A stretch of DNA of 64,000 bases from Tenacibaculum dicentrarchi (GCF_964036635.1 NZ_OZ038524.1:1536001-1600000); one strand, 5' to 3'; shown: positions 45,977-55,302, counted from the stretch's first letter. The notes: a model not told the origin generated them from the sequence alone. Numbers and translations are program-made.

Positions 45977-47011
45977 TTATGTTAGTGATTTTAATGCTGT
46001 AATTAATCTTTTATTTTCGTCTGTACTTCCTACCGTAATTCGTAAACAGTTATTTACTAATGTATTTCTGTTTCTTGTAATTATTTTTTCGGCTACTAAT
46101 TTAGTGTAAATTAAATTTGCATTTTTCACTTCGATTAATATAAAATTAGCTTCTGTAGGATATATTTTTTTTACTAATTCAAGGTTATTTAAATCATTAA
46201 TCAATTTTTCTTTTTCATTGATAATGATATTTTTATTTTCCTCAAATTGAGCTAAATTATCTAAAGAAGCTATTACTGCTTCTTGATTTAAAGTACTTAC
46301 ATTGTAAGGAGGTTTCACCTTGTTATATAAATCGACAACCTCAGAATTTGCGTATGCTACACCTACTCTTACACCTGCCAATCCCCAAGCTTTACTAAAG
46401 GTTTGACTTACAATTAAATTTGGATATTTTTCTAATTTAGTACTATAAGAAGCTCTTGAACTAAAATCAATATAAGCTTCATCAATAATTACTACTCCGT
46501 TAAAATTCTCCAATATATATTCAATAGTTTCGTCTTCAAAACAATTTCCTGTAGGATTGTTTGGCGAACAAATAAATATAATTTTCACTTCCTCCATATC
46601 TAAATATGGTTGTAACTGATTTAAACTTATTTGAAAATCATTTACCAAAGGTTGCTTAATTAATTCAATATCGTTGATACTTGCCGAAACATCGTACATT
46701 CCATAAGTAGGCGAAAAAGTTAACGCTTTATCTTTTGATGGTTCACAGAAAATTCTGAATGCTAAATCAATTACTTCATCACTTCCGTTTCCGACAAAAA
46801 TTTGATTTTCAGCAACTTTTTTAATTACTGATAATCGTTCTTTGATTTTTGTTTGCTTTGGGTCTGGATATCTGTTTAATGTTCCAAAAGGGTTTTCATT
46901 CGCATCTAAATATACTTCTGCTTCACCTTTAAATTCATCTCTTGCTGATGAATATGCCTTTAATTTTTGAATATTTGGGCGAACTATTTTATCTAAATTA
47001 AACATTTTCAA
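45977..47011 (-). CDS. hisC: histidinol-phosphate aminotransferase
   Basis: PLP aminotransferase of 344 residues. The lysine is in SQTFSKAWGLAGVRVG (about 205-220); DANENPFG and ICSPNNPTGN are also intact. It overlaps the end of hisD by 14 bp. Two ATGs (47011 and 47005) are possible; the family start MFNLDKIVRPN would favour 47005. Confidence 0.97.
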   Translation of the reverse strand: MKMFNLDKIVRPNIQKLKAYSSARDEFKGEAEVYLDANENPFGTLNRYPDPKQTKIKERLSVIKKVAENQIFVGNGSDEVIDLAFRIFCEPSKDKALTFSPTYGMYDVSASINDIELIKQPLVNDFQISLNQLQPYLDMEEVKIIFICSPNNPTGNCFEDETIEYILENFNGVVIIDEAYIDFSSRASYSTKLEKYPNLIVSQTFSKAWGLAGVRVGVAYANSEVVDLYNKVKPPYNVSTLNQEAVIASLDNLAQFEENKNIIINEKEKLINDLNNLELVKKIYPTEANFILIEVKNANLIYTKLVAEKIITRNRNTLVNNCLRITVGSTDENKRLITALKSLT

Positions 47012-48287
47012 TATCTTTTAATCTTAAGGTAACAGCATTTTTGTGAGCTTGTAAACCTTCGGCTTCTGCCATTAATTCTATTGCTTTTCCAATAGTTGCT
47101 ATTCCTTGCTTTGTTACTTCTTGAAAAGTAATTTTTTTGATAAAACTATCTAAAGAAACACCGCTATAATTTTTAGCATATCCGTTTGTTGGTAACGTGT
47201 GATTTGTTCCACTTGCGTAATCACCTGTACTTTCACAGCTATAATTCCCTAAAAACACCGAACCTGCATTACTAATTTTATCAATATATATTGATGCATT
47301 TTCAGACGCAATAATTAAATGTTCTGGTGCATATACATTACTAAAATCAATCATTTCATCCGAAGAATTTAAAACAACTACAAAACTGTTTTCTAATGCT
47401 TTTTCGGCGGTTTCTCTTCTAGGTAATTCTTTCACTTGCTTCGCTACTTCGGCAAGTACATTTTCTGAAACCTCTAATGAAGTTGTTACTAAAACTGCTT
47501 GACTATCTGCTCCGTGTTCGGCTTGTGATAATAAATCAGCAGCTACAAATCCAGCGTTTGATGTTTCATCAGCAATAACCAAAACTTCACTTGGTCCTGC
47601 TGGCATATCAATAGAAAGTCCTTCTTGCTGAACTAATTCTTTTGCTTTTGTTACATACTGATTTCCTGGACCTAATATTTTATACACACTAGGAATAGTT
47701 TCTGTACCGTACGCCATTGCCGCAATAGCCTGAGCTCCACCAACTTTAAAAATTTTGGTAACGCCAACTAATGCCGCCGTATATAAAATTGCAGGGTGTA
47801 CTTTTCCTTCTTTATTAGGAGGTGTACACAATACTATTTCTTTACAACCTGCTATTTTTGCAGGAGTTGCTAACATTAAAATAGTTGAAAATAAAGGTGC
47901 AGATCCTCCTGGAATATACAAACCAACTTTTTCGATAGCAACACTTTTACGCCAACAAGTAACACCTGCAGTAGTAACTACTTTTTTCTCTTCCTCTTTT
48001 TGAGAATTATGAAAAACTTCAATGTTACTTTTTGCTAATTGAATTGCTTCTTTTAACTCCGAACTAACTAATTTTTCAGCTTCTTCAATTTCTTTATCAG
48101 TAACTTCAAAAGAAGTTAAAGAAACTTTATCAAATAATTCGGCATATTTTGTTAATGCTTTATTTTTATTGATTTTGACATCATTTAAAACATTTTGAAC
48201 CGTTTCTTGTAAATTATTTTGATTTAAAGTTGCTCTTTTACAAAGCTGTTTCCAATCTTTTACTGCTGGATATTTTATAATTTTCAT
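46998..48287 (-). CDS. hisD: histidinol dehydrogenase
   Basis: Zinc enzyme of 429 residues that carries out the last two oxidations to histidine. Family motifs: VGLYIPGGSAPLFSTILML, GGAQAIAAMAYGTETIP, DMPAGPSEVLVIAD and CESTGDYASGTNHTLPT. It starts 23 bp after hisG. Confidence 0.98.
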   Translation of the reverse strand: MKIIKYPAVKDWKQLCKRATLNQNNLQETVQNVLNDVKINKNKALTKYAELFDKVSLTSFEVTDKEIEEAEKLVSSELKEAIQLAKSNIEVFHNSQKEEEKKVVTTAGVTCWRKSVAIEKVGLYIPGGSAPLFSTILMLATPAKIAGCKEIVLCTPPNKEGKVHPAILYTAALVGVTKIFKVGGAQAIAAMAYGTETIPSVYKILGPGNQYVTKAKELVQQEGLSIDMPAGPSEVLVIADETSNAGFVAADLLSQAEHGADSQAVLVTTSLEVSENVLAEVAKQVKELPRRETAEKALENSFVVVLNSSDEMIDFSNVYAPEHLIIASENASIYIDKISNAGSVFLGNYSCESTGDYASGTNHTLPTNGYAKNYSGVSLDSFIKKITFQEVTKQGIATIGKAIELMAEAEGLQAHKNAVTLRLKDIENV

Positions 48288-48310
48288 GTTATTTCTTCTT
48301 AAAACACTGA

Positions 48311-49168
48311 TTAAACAACCATTTTTTCAATAGGACATACTAAAATACCTTCAGCTCCATTCTTTTTAAGCTCATCTATAACATCCCAAAATTCATCTTT
48401 ATCTAAAACTGAGTGTACAGAACTCCAGCCTTTTTCTGATAAAGGCAATACCGTTGGGCTTCTCATTCCTGGTAAAATATTGATGATTTTTTCTAGTTTA
48501 TCATTAGGAGCGTTTAATAAAATATATTTTGAGCGTCTTCCTTTTAAAACCGATTGAACTCTAAATTGAAGTTTATCTAAAATTTCTTGCTGTGATGCTT
48601 CTAATTTTGGAGAAACAGCTAAAACAGCTTCCGATTTTAAGATAACCTCAACCTCTTTTAGGTTATTTTTAAATAAAGTAGATCCGCTTGATACAATATC
48701 GCAAATACCGTCAGCCAAGCCGATATTTGGAGCAATTTCAACAGAACCATTAATAATATGTAATTGAGAAGTAATATTTTTTGATTTCAGAAAATTTTTA
48801 ACTGTATTCGGATACGATGTTGCAATTCTTTTATCTTGAAAATAAGACAATCCTGTATATTCTTCTGATTTTGGAATTGCTAACGAAACTTTACATTTAG
48901 AAAAACCTAATTTTTCAATAAACTCTATATCGCCTCCTTTTTCGATTAATAAATTTTCGCCGATAATAGCAATATCAATAACGCCATCTTTTAAATACTG
49001 CGGAATATCGCCATTTCGAAGATAAAAAACTTCTAAAGGAAAGTTACTTGCCGATGCTTTTAATTGGTCTTTCCCATTATCAATAGAAATTCCACAATTT
49101 TTTAAAAGATTTAACGAATCTTCATTTAGTCTTCCTGATTTCTGAATTGCAATTCTTAATTTACTCAT
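48311..49168 (-). CDS. hisG: ATP phosphoribosyltransferase, long form
   Basis: First and committed step of histidine synthesis. At 285 residues it is the long HisG with a C-terminal ACT-like regulatory domain (about 210-285), so no HisZ subunit is required. Motifs: RIAIQKSGRLNEDS and NGSVEIAPNIGLADGICDIVSSG (PRPP site). First gene of the his operon, preceded by a 173-bp leader with a His-rich peptide and attenuator. Confidence 0.98.
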   Translation of the reverse strand: MSKLRIAIQKSGRLNEDSLNLLKNCGISIDNGKDQLKASASNFPLEVFYLRNGDIPQYLKDGVIDIAIIGENLLIEKGGDIEFIEKLGFSKCKVSLAIPKSEEYTGLSYFQDKRIATSYPNTVKNFLKSKNITSQLHIINGSVEIAPNIGLADGICDIVSSGSTLFKNNLKEVEVILKSEAVLAVSPKLEASQQEILDKLQFRVQSVLKGRRSKYILLNAPNDKLEKIINILPGMRSPTVLPLSEKGWSSVHSVLDKDEFWDVIDELKKNGAEGILVCPIEKMVV

Positions 49169-49224
49169 TTTGATTATTAATTAGTTTGAGTAAATAACGT
49201 GTAGAAAATTTCTTTTATAGAAAT

Positions 49225-49252
49225 AAAAAAACCGTTTGATTTACTCAAACGG
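49225..49252 (-). terminator. his attenuator terminator
   Basis: On the minus strand CCGTTTGA (49252-49245) pairs with TCAAACGG (49239-49232) around a GTAAA loop, followed by seven T (49231-49225): a textbook intrinsic terminator 36 bp after the leader peptide stop and 57 bp before hisG. Its 5' arm also pairs with the leader (see the antiterminator entry), giving two exclusive structures. Confidence 0.88.
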
Positions 49253-49302
49253 GTTTAAAATATGTTTTGTTTTTAGTCAATACATCTTCAGTTCGCTTGA
49301 GT
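49243..49302 (-). promoter_or_regulatory. his antiterminator pairing
   Basis: Leader RNA ACTCAAGC (49302-49295, codons 14-16 of the leader peptide) can pair with GTTTGAGT (49250-49243) over eight positions with one G-U pair. This uses the 5' arm of the terminator, so the two folds exclude each other. A ribosome stalled on the His codons would leave ACTCAAGC free; one that reaches the stop would cover it. Confidence 0.75.
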
Positions 49303-49341
49303 GCAAATATGATGATGATGATGTAATTGATTAAAATTCAT
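49288..49341 (-). CDS. hisL: his operon leader peptide with five consecutive His
   Basis: A 17-codon reading frame, MNFNQLHHHHHICTQAN, starts with ATG at 49341 and stops with TGA at 49290-49288. Codons 7-11 are five CAT (His) in a row. It lies upstream of hisG on the same strand, followed by a terminator and a matching antiterminator, the exact layout of transcription attenuation controlled by histidyl-tRNA. The start is the only ATG in frame. Confidence 0.88.
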   Translation of the reverse strand: MNFNQLHHHHHICTQAN

Positions 49342-49359
49342 GTTCTTATTTTGATACTA

Positions 49360-49391
49360 CAAATATTTGTCTTTTTTTTTTATCTCACAAG
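49360..49391 (-). promoter_or_regulatory. candidate his operon promoter
   Basis: On the minus strand TTG (49390-49388) is followed after 20 bp by AATATTTG (49367-49360), a 7/8 match to TAnnTTTG. It lies 19 bp before the leader ATG, so transcription would begin just ahead of the leader peptide. Confidence 0.45.
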
Positions 49392-49450
49392 TAAAAATTA
49401 AAATTAAACAAAATATTAGTAATTGTTAATTATATTTACTTGAAAAACTT

Positions 49451-50662
49451 ATGAAAGAAAAGAGTAAAAATTTAATTGTAATTATCGGTAATGGCTTTGA
49501 TTTAGCCCACGGATTAAAAACAAGTTATAATCATTTTGCCAATTATTATTTAAATGAGATTATATTGACCAAAATATTTGATTTCGAAAATAACAAACAG
49601 TTTTTAAATAAAGAACTTCTTATTTACCTTAATCAAAATATAATGACATTCAGTGATTTATCAACTGAATCAACAGACGACAAATTTTTAAATGATGTTT
49701 CATACTTTATTCAACAAAATAAAACAGATAAAGTTTCTCCTTTTTTAAATTCTAATAATGAATATGTTAAGCTTTTAATTTCTAATAAATTACTTGGTAA
49801 ATTATATTCAAATTCCTTTGAAAACTGGTTTGATATAGAACAAGCATATTACGAAGAATTAAAAGATATTTATAATTCACCAAAAGAAAATCATAATGAC
49901 GAATTAAAAATACTTAATAATAATTTACAAGAAATAAAAGAAGCCTTAAAAAAATATTTAAACGATAAAATAGAGCCAACACATAATGGTTCTGTAAATA
50001 ATTCTTTTGAAAGTCATTTTATCGATAGAGAAAATGTCTCTTTCATTAATTTTAATTATACGAACACAATTAATTGTTATCGTCATTCAGTAAATCTCAA
50101 TTTAAATAAAAACATACATATTCACAATAGTTTATCCGAAGATATTATTTTTGGTTACGGAGATGATACAGATGAAATGTATCAAAAAATGAAAGCTAGT
50201 AAAAATAATAGCTTTTTAAAATATTTTAAAACTTTTGATTATTTAAAAAGCAAAAATTACAGAAAAGTTCTTAATCAATTAGCTACTTTCGATAAATATG
50301 ATGTTTTAGTAATCGGTCATTCATTAGGAGGAACAGATAAAACTATTTTAAAAACCATTTTAGATGATGATTCTTGTGAAAATATTGAATTATTAAAACG
50401 TTCTGATTTTGATACAGATGAAAGATATAAAGAATTAAATTTACCAGAAAAAGAACAACTAAAAGCAGACAATTTATTTGAATTATACGCAAATCTTGCT
50501 AGAATATTTGATTCAGAAGCTTCTTTAAGAAAAAAAGTTATTCCTTTTGAATGGTCTATTAATTTTCCTGTAATGGCTAATTATGATTATACTAAGATTC
50601 GTGAAAGAGAGAAAGAATTATTTATAGAAAAATCAACATTAATTGACCCTGAGGTTTATTAA
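49451..50662 (+). CDS. AbiH-family abortive infection protein
   Basis: A 403-residue protein of the AbiH family, first known from lactococcal phage resistance by abortive infection. The N-terminal motif IIGNGFDLAHGLKTSYNHF (about 11-29) is diagnostic and resembles a nucleotide-binding Gly loop. Later conserved parts: NFNYTNT and VLVIGHSLGGTDK. Its mechanism is not known. It is a lone gene between the his leader and typA, with its own terminator, and has no partner gene, so it may be a single-gene defence acquired by transfer. No integrase or repeats flank it. Confidence 0.88.
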   Translation: MKEKSKNLIVIIGNGFDLAHGLKTSYNHFANYYLNEIILTKIFDFENNKQFLNKELLIYLNQNIMTFSDLSTESTDDKFLNDVSYFIQQNKTDKVSPFLNSNNEYVKLLISNKLLGKLYSNSFENWFDIEQAYYEELKDIYNSPKENHNDELKILNNNLQEIKEALKKYLNDKIEPTHNGSVNNSFESHFIDRENVSFINFNYTNTINCYRHSVNLNLNKNIHIHNSLSEDIIFGYGDDTDEMYQKMKASKNNSFLKYFKTFDYLKSKNYRKVLNQLATFDKYDVLVIGHSLGGTDKTILKTILDDDSCENIELLKRSDFDTDERYKELNLPEKEQLKADNLFELYANLARIFDSEASLRKKVIPFEWSINFPVMANYDYTKIREREKELFIEKSTLIDPEVY

Positions 50663-50683
50663 AAATAAATCATATAAAACAAC

Positions 50684-50712
50684 AAAAACCACCTAAAAAA
50701 GGTGGTTTTTTT
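50684..50712. terminator. bidirectional terminator between abiH and typA
   Basis: AAAAACCACC (50684-50693) and GGTGGTTTTT (50701-50710) form a 10-bp stem with a T AAAAAA loop; A-rich and T-rich flanks serve both converging genes. Confidence 0.88.
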
Positions 50713-50744
50713 ATATGAAAATTTTAAAATATAATTTCTTAAAA

Positions 50745-52517
50745 TTATGCTTTAAAGTTAATTTTACGCATACGTAAATTTTCTGGAGTAACTTCTAAAT
50801 ACTCATCAGCTTTAATGTATTCCATACATTCTTCTAAAGAGAAATCAATTTTTGGAGCAATTTTCATAGCATCATCTGTACCAGATTTACGCATATTTGT
50901 TAATTGCTTTCCTTTAATTAAGTTTACAGCCATTTCGTCAGATTTACTGTTTTCACCAATTACCTGTCCAACATAAATTTCTTGATTTACATCAATAAAA
51001 AACTTACCTCTATCTTGTAAACGATTTAATGCATAAGCAGTGGCTTTACCAGTTGCCGCAGAAACAATTGCTCCTTTTACTTCTTCAGTAAAGTCTCCTT
51101 TATAAGGACCATATTCACTAAATCGGTGGTTGATAATTGCCTGACCTGCTGTTGCAGTTAAAATTCTATTTCTTAAACCTATTAATCCTCTTGAAGGAAT
51201 CGTAAATTCTAAGTGTTGTAAATCTCCTTTAGGCTCCATAATCATTAAGTCTCCTTTACGTAAAGAAACTAAGTTTACAGCTTTAGAAGCAACATCTTCT
51301 GGTACATCAATAGACAATGTTTCCATTGGTTCATGCTTTTTACCATCAATTTCTTTTATAATTACCTGAGGTCTTCCCACTTGTAATTCATAACCTTCAC
51401 GACGCATTGTTTCAATTAATACAGATAAGTGTAATACTCCACGACCGTACACATTAAATTTATCTTCAGAATCGGTAGTTTCAACTTTTAAAGCTAAGTT
51501 TTTTTCTAATTCTTTAAATAAACGATCTCTTAAGTGACGAGATGTTACAAATTTACCTTCTTTACCAAAAAATGGTGAGTTGTTAATTGTAAATAACATA
51601 CTCATGGTAGGTTGGTCAATTTCAGTTCTTGGTAATGCTTCAGGATTTTCTAAATCAGCAATTGTATCACCAATTTCAAATCCGTCAATACCTGTAATTG
51701 CACAAATATCACCACAAGGAACTTTATCAACTTGAACTTTACCCATTCCCTCGAATACATGTAATTCTTTAATTCTTACCTTTTTAGTAGAACCATCGGC
51801 TTTACACAACATGTAATCTTTACCTGCTTCTAAATCACCTCTAAAAACACGTCCAATAGCAATTCTTCCTGTAAAAGAAGAAAAATCTAAAGAAGTAATT
51901 TGCATTTGTGGCGTTCCTTCATTATATTTTGTTGGAGGAATAGAATCGATTACTGCATCTAATAAAGGTACAATATTATCAGTTTCATTTTTCCAATCAG
52001 TACTCATCCAGTTGTTCTTTGCCGAACCGTAGATAGTTGTAAAATCTAATTGCTCTTCAGTAGCTTCTAAGGCGAACATTAAGTCAAAAACTTTTTCATG
52101 AACGATGTCAGGAGTACAGTTTTCTTTATCAACTTTATTTACAACTACAATAGGAGTTAATCCTAATTCTAAGGCTTTTCCTAATACAAAACGAGTTTGT
52201 GGCATCGGTCCTTCAAATGCATCCACTAATAATAAAACACCATCAGCCATTTTTAATACACGCTCTACTTCACCTCCGAAATCGGCGTGACCAGGGGTAT
52301 CAATTACATTGATTTTTGTGTTCTTATAGTTTACAGATACGTTTTTAGAAAGAATTGTAATTCCTCTTTCACGCTCTAAGTCGTTATTATCTAACAATAA
52401 GTCGGTACGTTCTTTACGTTCGTCTAATACTTTTGCTTGATCTATAATTTTATCAACTAAGGTTGTCTTACCGTGGTCAACGTGGGCTATAATAGCGATA
52501 TTTCTAATTGGTTGCAT
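50745..52517 (-). CDS. typA: TypA/BipA ribosome-associated GTPase
   Basis: Translational GTPase of 590 residues that aids ribosome assembly, mostly under stress or cold. G1 motif [10 protein letters not shown] (11-20), G3 [10 protein letters not shown] (73-82) and G4 NKVDKEN (about 127-133) are intact, and the C-terminal TypA-specific domain is full length ([10 protein letters not shown]). A TAnnTTTG promoter element lies upstream. Confidence 0.97.
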   Translation of the reverse strand: MQPIRNIAIIAHVDHGKTTLVDKIIDQAKVLDERKERTDLLLDNNDLERERGITILSKNVSVNYKNTKINVIDTPGHADFGGEVERVLKMADGVLLLVDAFEGPMPQTRFVLGKALELGLTPIVVVNKVDKENCTPDIVHEKVFDLMFALEATEEQLDFTTIYGSAKNNWMSTDWKNETDNIVPLLDAVIDSIPPTKYNEGTPQMQITSLDFSSFTGRIAIGRVFRGDLEAGKDYMLCKADGSTKKVRIKELHVFEGMGKVQVDKVPCGDICAITGIDGFEIGDTIADLENPEALPRTEIDQPTMSMLFTINNSPFFGKEGKFVTSRHLRDRLFKELEKNLALKVETTDSEDKFNVYGRGVLHLSVLIETMRREGYELQVGRPQVIIKEIDGKKHEPMETLSIDVPEDVASKAVNLVSLRKGDLMIMEPKGDLQHLEFTIPSRGLIGLRNRILTATAGQAIINHRFSEYGPYKGDFTEEVKGAIVSAATGKATAYALNRLQDRGKFFIDVNQEIYVGQVIGENSKSDEMAVNLIKGKQLTNMRKSGTDDAMKIAPKIDFSLEECMEYIKADEYLEVTPENLRMRKINFKA

Positions 52518-52540
52518 TCTTGGTCTTTTTATTAAAGTTG

Positions 52541-52548
52541 CAAAACTA
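52541..52548 (-). promoter_or_regulatory. -7 element of typA
   Basis: Minus-strand TAGTTTTG matches TAnnTTTG exactly, 24 bp before the typA ATG at 52517. Confidence 0.5.
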
Positions 52549-52589
52549 GTGTTTTATATATAAATATACTGTAAATAGTAGATGAATTA

Positions 52590-52889
52590 TTATTCTTTGT
52601 CTAAATCTTCCTCATCTTCTCTAAAAGCACTAGGTAATATATCAGGAATTAATTTAATTAATAACGGAAGTAATAAAGCACCACCAGGCAACATAAATAC
52701 TGTAAAAGTGGGTACTGCTTTACAAATATCTAGCATTTGTTCTTTTACCTTATGTTTTTCAGTTTTAGATAATTTAGCTGTAAGAGACTTTTTAATTAAA
52801 AAAACTAATTCTTTACTTTCCTTTAGTTCTTTAACTAAACGTTTTTTATTAACCTTTATACCTTGCTTTATTTCTTCAACTGTATTCAT
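52590..52889 (-). CDS. small LETM1-like protein
   Basis: A 99-residue protein whose second half (CKAVPTFTVFMLPGGALLLPLLIKLIPDILPSAF, about 54-87, in two parts) matches the LETM1 membrane motif, a hydrophobic segment with Pro-Gly-Gly. The first half is a basic amphipathic helix. Short LETM1-like proteins occur in Bacteroidota; the role is unknown. The gene starts 3 bp after the proline dehydrogenase stop, so they are co-transcribed. The acidic tail (REDEEDLDKE) is typical. Confidence 0.82.
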   Translation of the reverse strand: MNTVEEIKQGIKVNKKRLVKELKESKELVFLIKKSLTAKLSKTEKHKVKEQMLDICKAVPTFTVFMLPGGALLLPLLIKLIPDILPSAFREDEEDLDKE

Positions 52890-52892
52890 TTT

Positions 52893-54056
52893 TTACAGTT
52901 TACGTCTTTTTCTTTCTATTTTTATCAAATTAAGCTCTCTTGATGTTTGCCCTGCTACCGAAGTATTTTCTTCGGCTCTACGTATTAAATAAGGCATTAC
53001 ATCACGTACAGGACCAAAAGGAACATATTTTGCTACATTATAACCTTCTTTAGCTAAGTTAAAACTAATATGATCGCTCATCCCATACAACTGACCAAAC
53101 CACATGCGCTTATCCGTTGCATTTATACTATATTCTTTTGCCAAATTCATCAATAAATAAGAACTCTCTTCATTATGAGTTCCTGCAAAAATAGCCATAT
53201 TTTTGTGCTCCATCATAAAACGAACAGCTTCGTTATAATTTTCATCTGTAGCTTCTTTATCTTTACATATTGGCGATTCATAGCCTTTTTCCTCAGCTCT
53301 TTCACGTTCTTTTTCCATATAAGCACCACGTACAACTTTCATACCTATATGATACCCTTTTTGATGGGCTCTTTGATGTAAACCACGTAAATAATCCATA
53401 CGATCATGGCGATACATTTGTAGTGTATTAAAAACAATTGCCTTGTCTTTATTATACGTTTCCATTAATTCTTCAATTAAATCATCGGCGGCATCTTGCA
53501 TCCAACTTTCTTCTGCATCAATTAATAAAGGAACGTCTTTTTTTACTGCAGCTTTACAAACTGTATGAAAACGAGCAACAACAGTTTCCCATTCGGCTTT
53601 TTCTTTAGCAGTATGCACTTGGTTTTCTGTTAACTTTTGATATAAAGCAAAACGCCCGAATCCTGTTGGTTTAAAAACAGCATACGGAATTGATTTTTTT
53701 TCTTCAGCAAAATCAATCGTTTTTAAGGTCATTTTTAAAGCGTTGTCAAACTGCGCTTCATCTTCTTTTCCTTCAACAGAATAATCTAAAATACTGTGTA
53801 CATTTCCTTGTTCGTGCATTTTTTCTATGTTAGGCAAGCAATCATCTTCTGTTACTCCACCACAAAAGTGGTCAAAAACAGTTGAACGAATTAAGCCTTC
53901 AACAGGTAAATGTGCCTTTAAGGCAAAATTAGTGACTGCAGTACCAATACGAACCATTGGCTGATTTTGTATCATTTTAAATAAAAAATATGCGCGTTCT
54001 AACTCTGAGTCAGACTTTAATTTAAAAGCAGTTGCGGTGTTGTTAAAAAGTGTCAT
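52893..54056 (-). CDS. proline dehydrogenase
   Basis: FAD enzyme of 387 residues, the single-domain proline oxidase that makes pyrroline-5-carboxylate. Motifs: LIDAEESWMQDAADDL, MYRHDRMDYLRGLHQRAH and VRGAYMEKERERAEEKGY (substrate and FAD contacts), and GTHNEESSYLL. No fused P5C dehydrogenase. It is first of a two-gene unit with the LETM1-like gene and has a TAnnTTTG element upstream. Confidence 0.95.
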   Translation of the reverse strand: MTLFNNTATAFKLKSDSELERAYFLFKMIQNQPMVRIGTAVTNFALKAHLPVEGLIRSTVFDHFCGGVTEDDCLPNIEKMHEQGNVHSILDYSVEGKEDEAQFDNALKMTLKTIDFAEEKKSIPYAVFKPTGFGRFALYQKLTENQVHTAKEKAEWETVVARFHTVCKAAVKKDVPLLIDAEESWMQDAADDLIEELMETYNKDKAIVFNTLQMYRHDRMDYLRGLHQRAHQKGYHIGMKVVRGAYMEKERERAEEKGYESPICKDKEATDENYNEAVRFMMEHKNMAIFAGTHNEESSYLLMNLAKEYSINATDKRMWFGQLYGMSDHISFNLAKEGYNVAKYVPFGPVRDVMPYLIRRAEENTSVAGQTSRELNLIKIERKRRKL

Positions 54057-54087
54057 TATAGGAAGTACTGTTATTTTGTTTCAAAGA

Positions 54088-54095
54088 CAAATATA
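54088..54095 (-). promoter_or_regulatory. -7 element of the proline dehydrogenase gene
   Basis: Minus-strand TATATTTG is an exact TAnnTTTG match 32 bp before the ATG at 54056. Confidence 0.5.
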
Positions 54096-54130
54096 AATCT
54101 ACTCTATGATATATTTTAATTTTTTCTATT

Positions 54131-54138
54131 TATTTTTG
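54131..54138 (+). promoter_or_regulatory. -7 element of aroB
   Basis: TATTTTTG is an exact TAnnTTTG match 21 bp before the aroB ATG at 54159, in the divergent promoter region shared with the proline dehydrogenase gene. Confidence 0.5.
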
Positions 54139-54158
54139 CTTTAAATTTTTAAACCAAA

Positions 54159-55217
54159 ATGACTTCTATTCAAGCAGTAACTTACCCTATTGATTTTAAC
54201 GAAAAAGGATACAAATCCTTAGCCAATTTAATTCATAAAAAACAGTACTCTACTATTTTTATATTAGTAGATGATAATACGATTACGCATTGTTATCCTC
54301 GTTTTATCGAATTACTAGAAACTGATAAAAAAATTGAAGTCATTCAAATTGATGCTGGTGAAATTCATAAAAACCTAGAAACCTGTACTGGTGTTTGGAG
54401 TGCTATGACCGAATTAGGTGCCGACAGAAAAAGTGTTTTAATTACTTTGGGGGGGGGCGTTATTACCGATTTAGGCGGTTTTGTTGCCTCAACATTTAAA
54501 CGAGGTATTGATTTTGTAAATATTCCTACCACTTTATTAAGCATGGTAGATGCTTCGGTTGGCGGAAAAACAGGTGTTGATTTAGGTGTTTTAAAAAATC
54601 AAATTGGTTTGTTTGCCAATCCTCAAATGGTGCTTTTAGACCCTGAATATTTACAAACACTTTCGCCTAGAGAAATTAGGTCAGGAACTGCCGAAATTAT
54701 TAAATACGGAATGACACATGATATTCATTTATACAATGAAATTAAAAGCAATCCGAAATTAAATATTATTGATTTAATTCATCGTTCTATTGAAATTAAA
54801 AACGAAGTTGTTCTAGAAGACCCAAAAGAACACAGCGTTCGTAAAGCCTTAAATTGGGGACATACAATTGGACACGGAATTGAATCTTATTTTTTAGAAA
54901 ACACACATAAAAATACTTTAACACATGGCGAAGCAATTGCCATCGGTATGGTTTGCGAAGCCTATATTTCTGCTAAAGTTTTAGGTTTTCCTTCGGATAA
55001 AGTAGCGGATGTTAAAAAAACAATTCTTACTATTTACGGGAAAACAGCTATTTTAGAAGACGATTGTGCACCTATTTTAGAATTAATGAAACACGACAAG
55101 AAAAATATTGATGGAGAAATTAACTTTGTCCTTTTAAACGATTTTGGTGATTTTAAAATTAATTGTACCGTTACAAATCAATTAATTACCGAAAGTTTAC
55201 AGTATTATAATTCATAA
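54159..55217 (+). CDS. aroB: 3-dehydroquinate synthase
   Basis: Second step of the shikimate pathway, 352 residues, NAD and metal dependent. The NAD loop LGGGVITDLGGF (about 96-107), TTLLSMVDASVGGKTGVD and metal-binding LNWGHTIGHGIE are all present. A run of nine G (54449-54457) encodes part of the Gly-rich NAD loop. The gene is full length, so the run has not caused a frameshift here. Two hairpins follow its stop. Confidence 0.97.
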   Translation: MTSIQAVTYPIDFNEKGYKSLANLIHKKQYSTIFILVDDNTITHCYPRFIELLETDKKIEVIQIDAGEIHKNLETCTGVWSAMTELGADRKSVLITLGGGVITDLGGFVASTFKRGIDFVNIPTTLLSMVDASVGGKTGVDLGVLKNQIGLFANPQMVLLDPEYLQTLSPREIRSGTAEIIKYGMTHDIHLYNEIKSNPKLNIIDLIHRSIEIKNEVVLEDPKEHSVRKALNWGHTIGHGIESYFLENTHKNTLTHGEAIAIGMVCEAYISAKVLGFPSDKVADVKKTILTIYGKTAILEDDCAPILELMKHDKKNIDGEINFVLLNDFGDFKINCTVTNQLITESLQYYNS

Positions 55218-55220
55218 AAA

Positions 55221-55251
55221 ACACCTAATTATTCTCATTATATTTAGGTGT
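55221..55251 (+). terminator. first hairpin after aroB
   Basis: ACACCTAA (55221-55228) and TTAGGTGT (55244-55251) pair over 8 bp with a 15-nt AT-rich loop, 3 bp after the aroB stop, followed by ATTTAT. A weak terminator or mRNA-stabilising hairpin. Confidence 0.55.
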
Positions 55252-55259
55252 ATTTATAG

Positions 55260-55290
55260 AAAAAGGGGGTTAAAAGCCCTTTTTTTTTCT
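55260..55290 (+). terminator. terminator of aroB
   Basis: AAAAAGGG (55260-55267) pairs with CCCTTTTT (55277-55284), followed by further T. This is a good intrinsic terminator ending aroB transcription before hutI. Confidence 0.75.
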
Positions 55291-55302
55291 AGTAAATTTT
55301 AA

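Noticed and set aside
49306..49323. Run of five CAT codons read as a tandem-repeat artefact or simple repeat
   Set aside because: It lies in frame in an 17-codon ORF directly before a terminator and hisG, with a matching antiterminator; a regulatory leader explains it better.
52582..52992. Plus-strand open frame of 136 codons opposite the LETM1-like gene
   Set aside because: The minus-strand frame has a recognisable LETM1 motif and sits 3 bp from its operon partner; the plus frame is Ser/Leu/Phe-rich antisense.
54449..54457. Possible frameshift in aroB at the run of nine G
   Set aside because: The frame reads straight through into LGGGVITDLGG and all later AroB motifs, so the gene is intact here.
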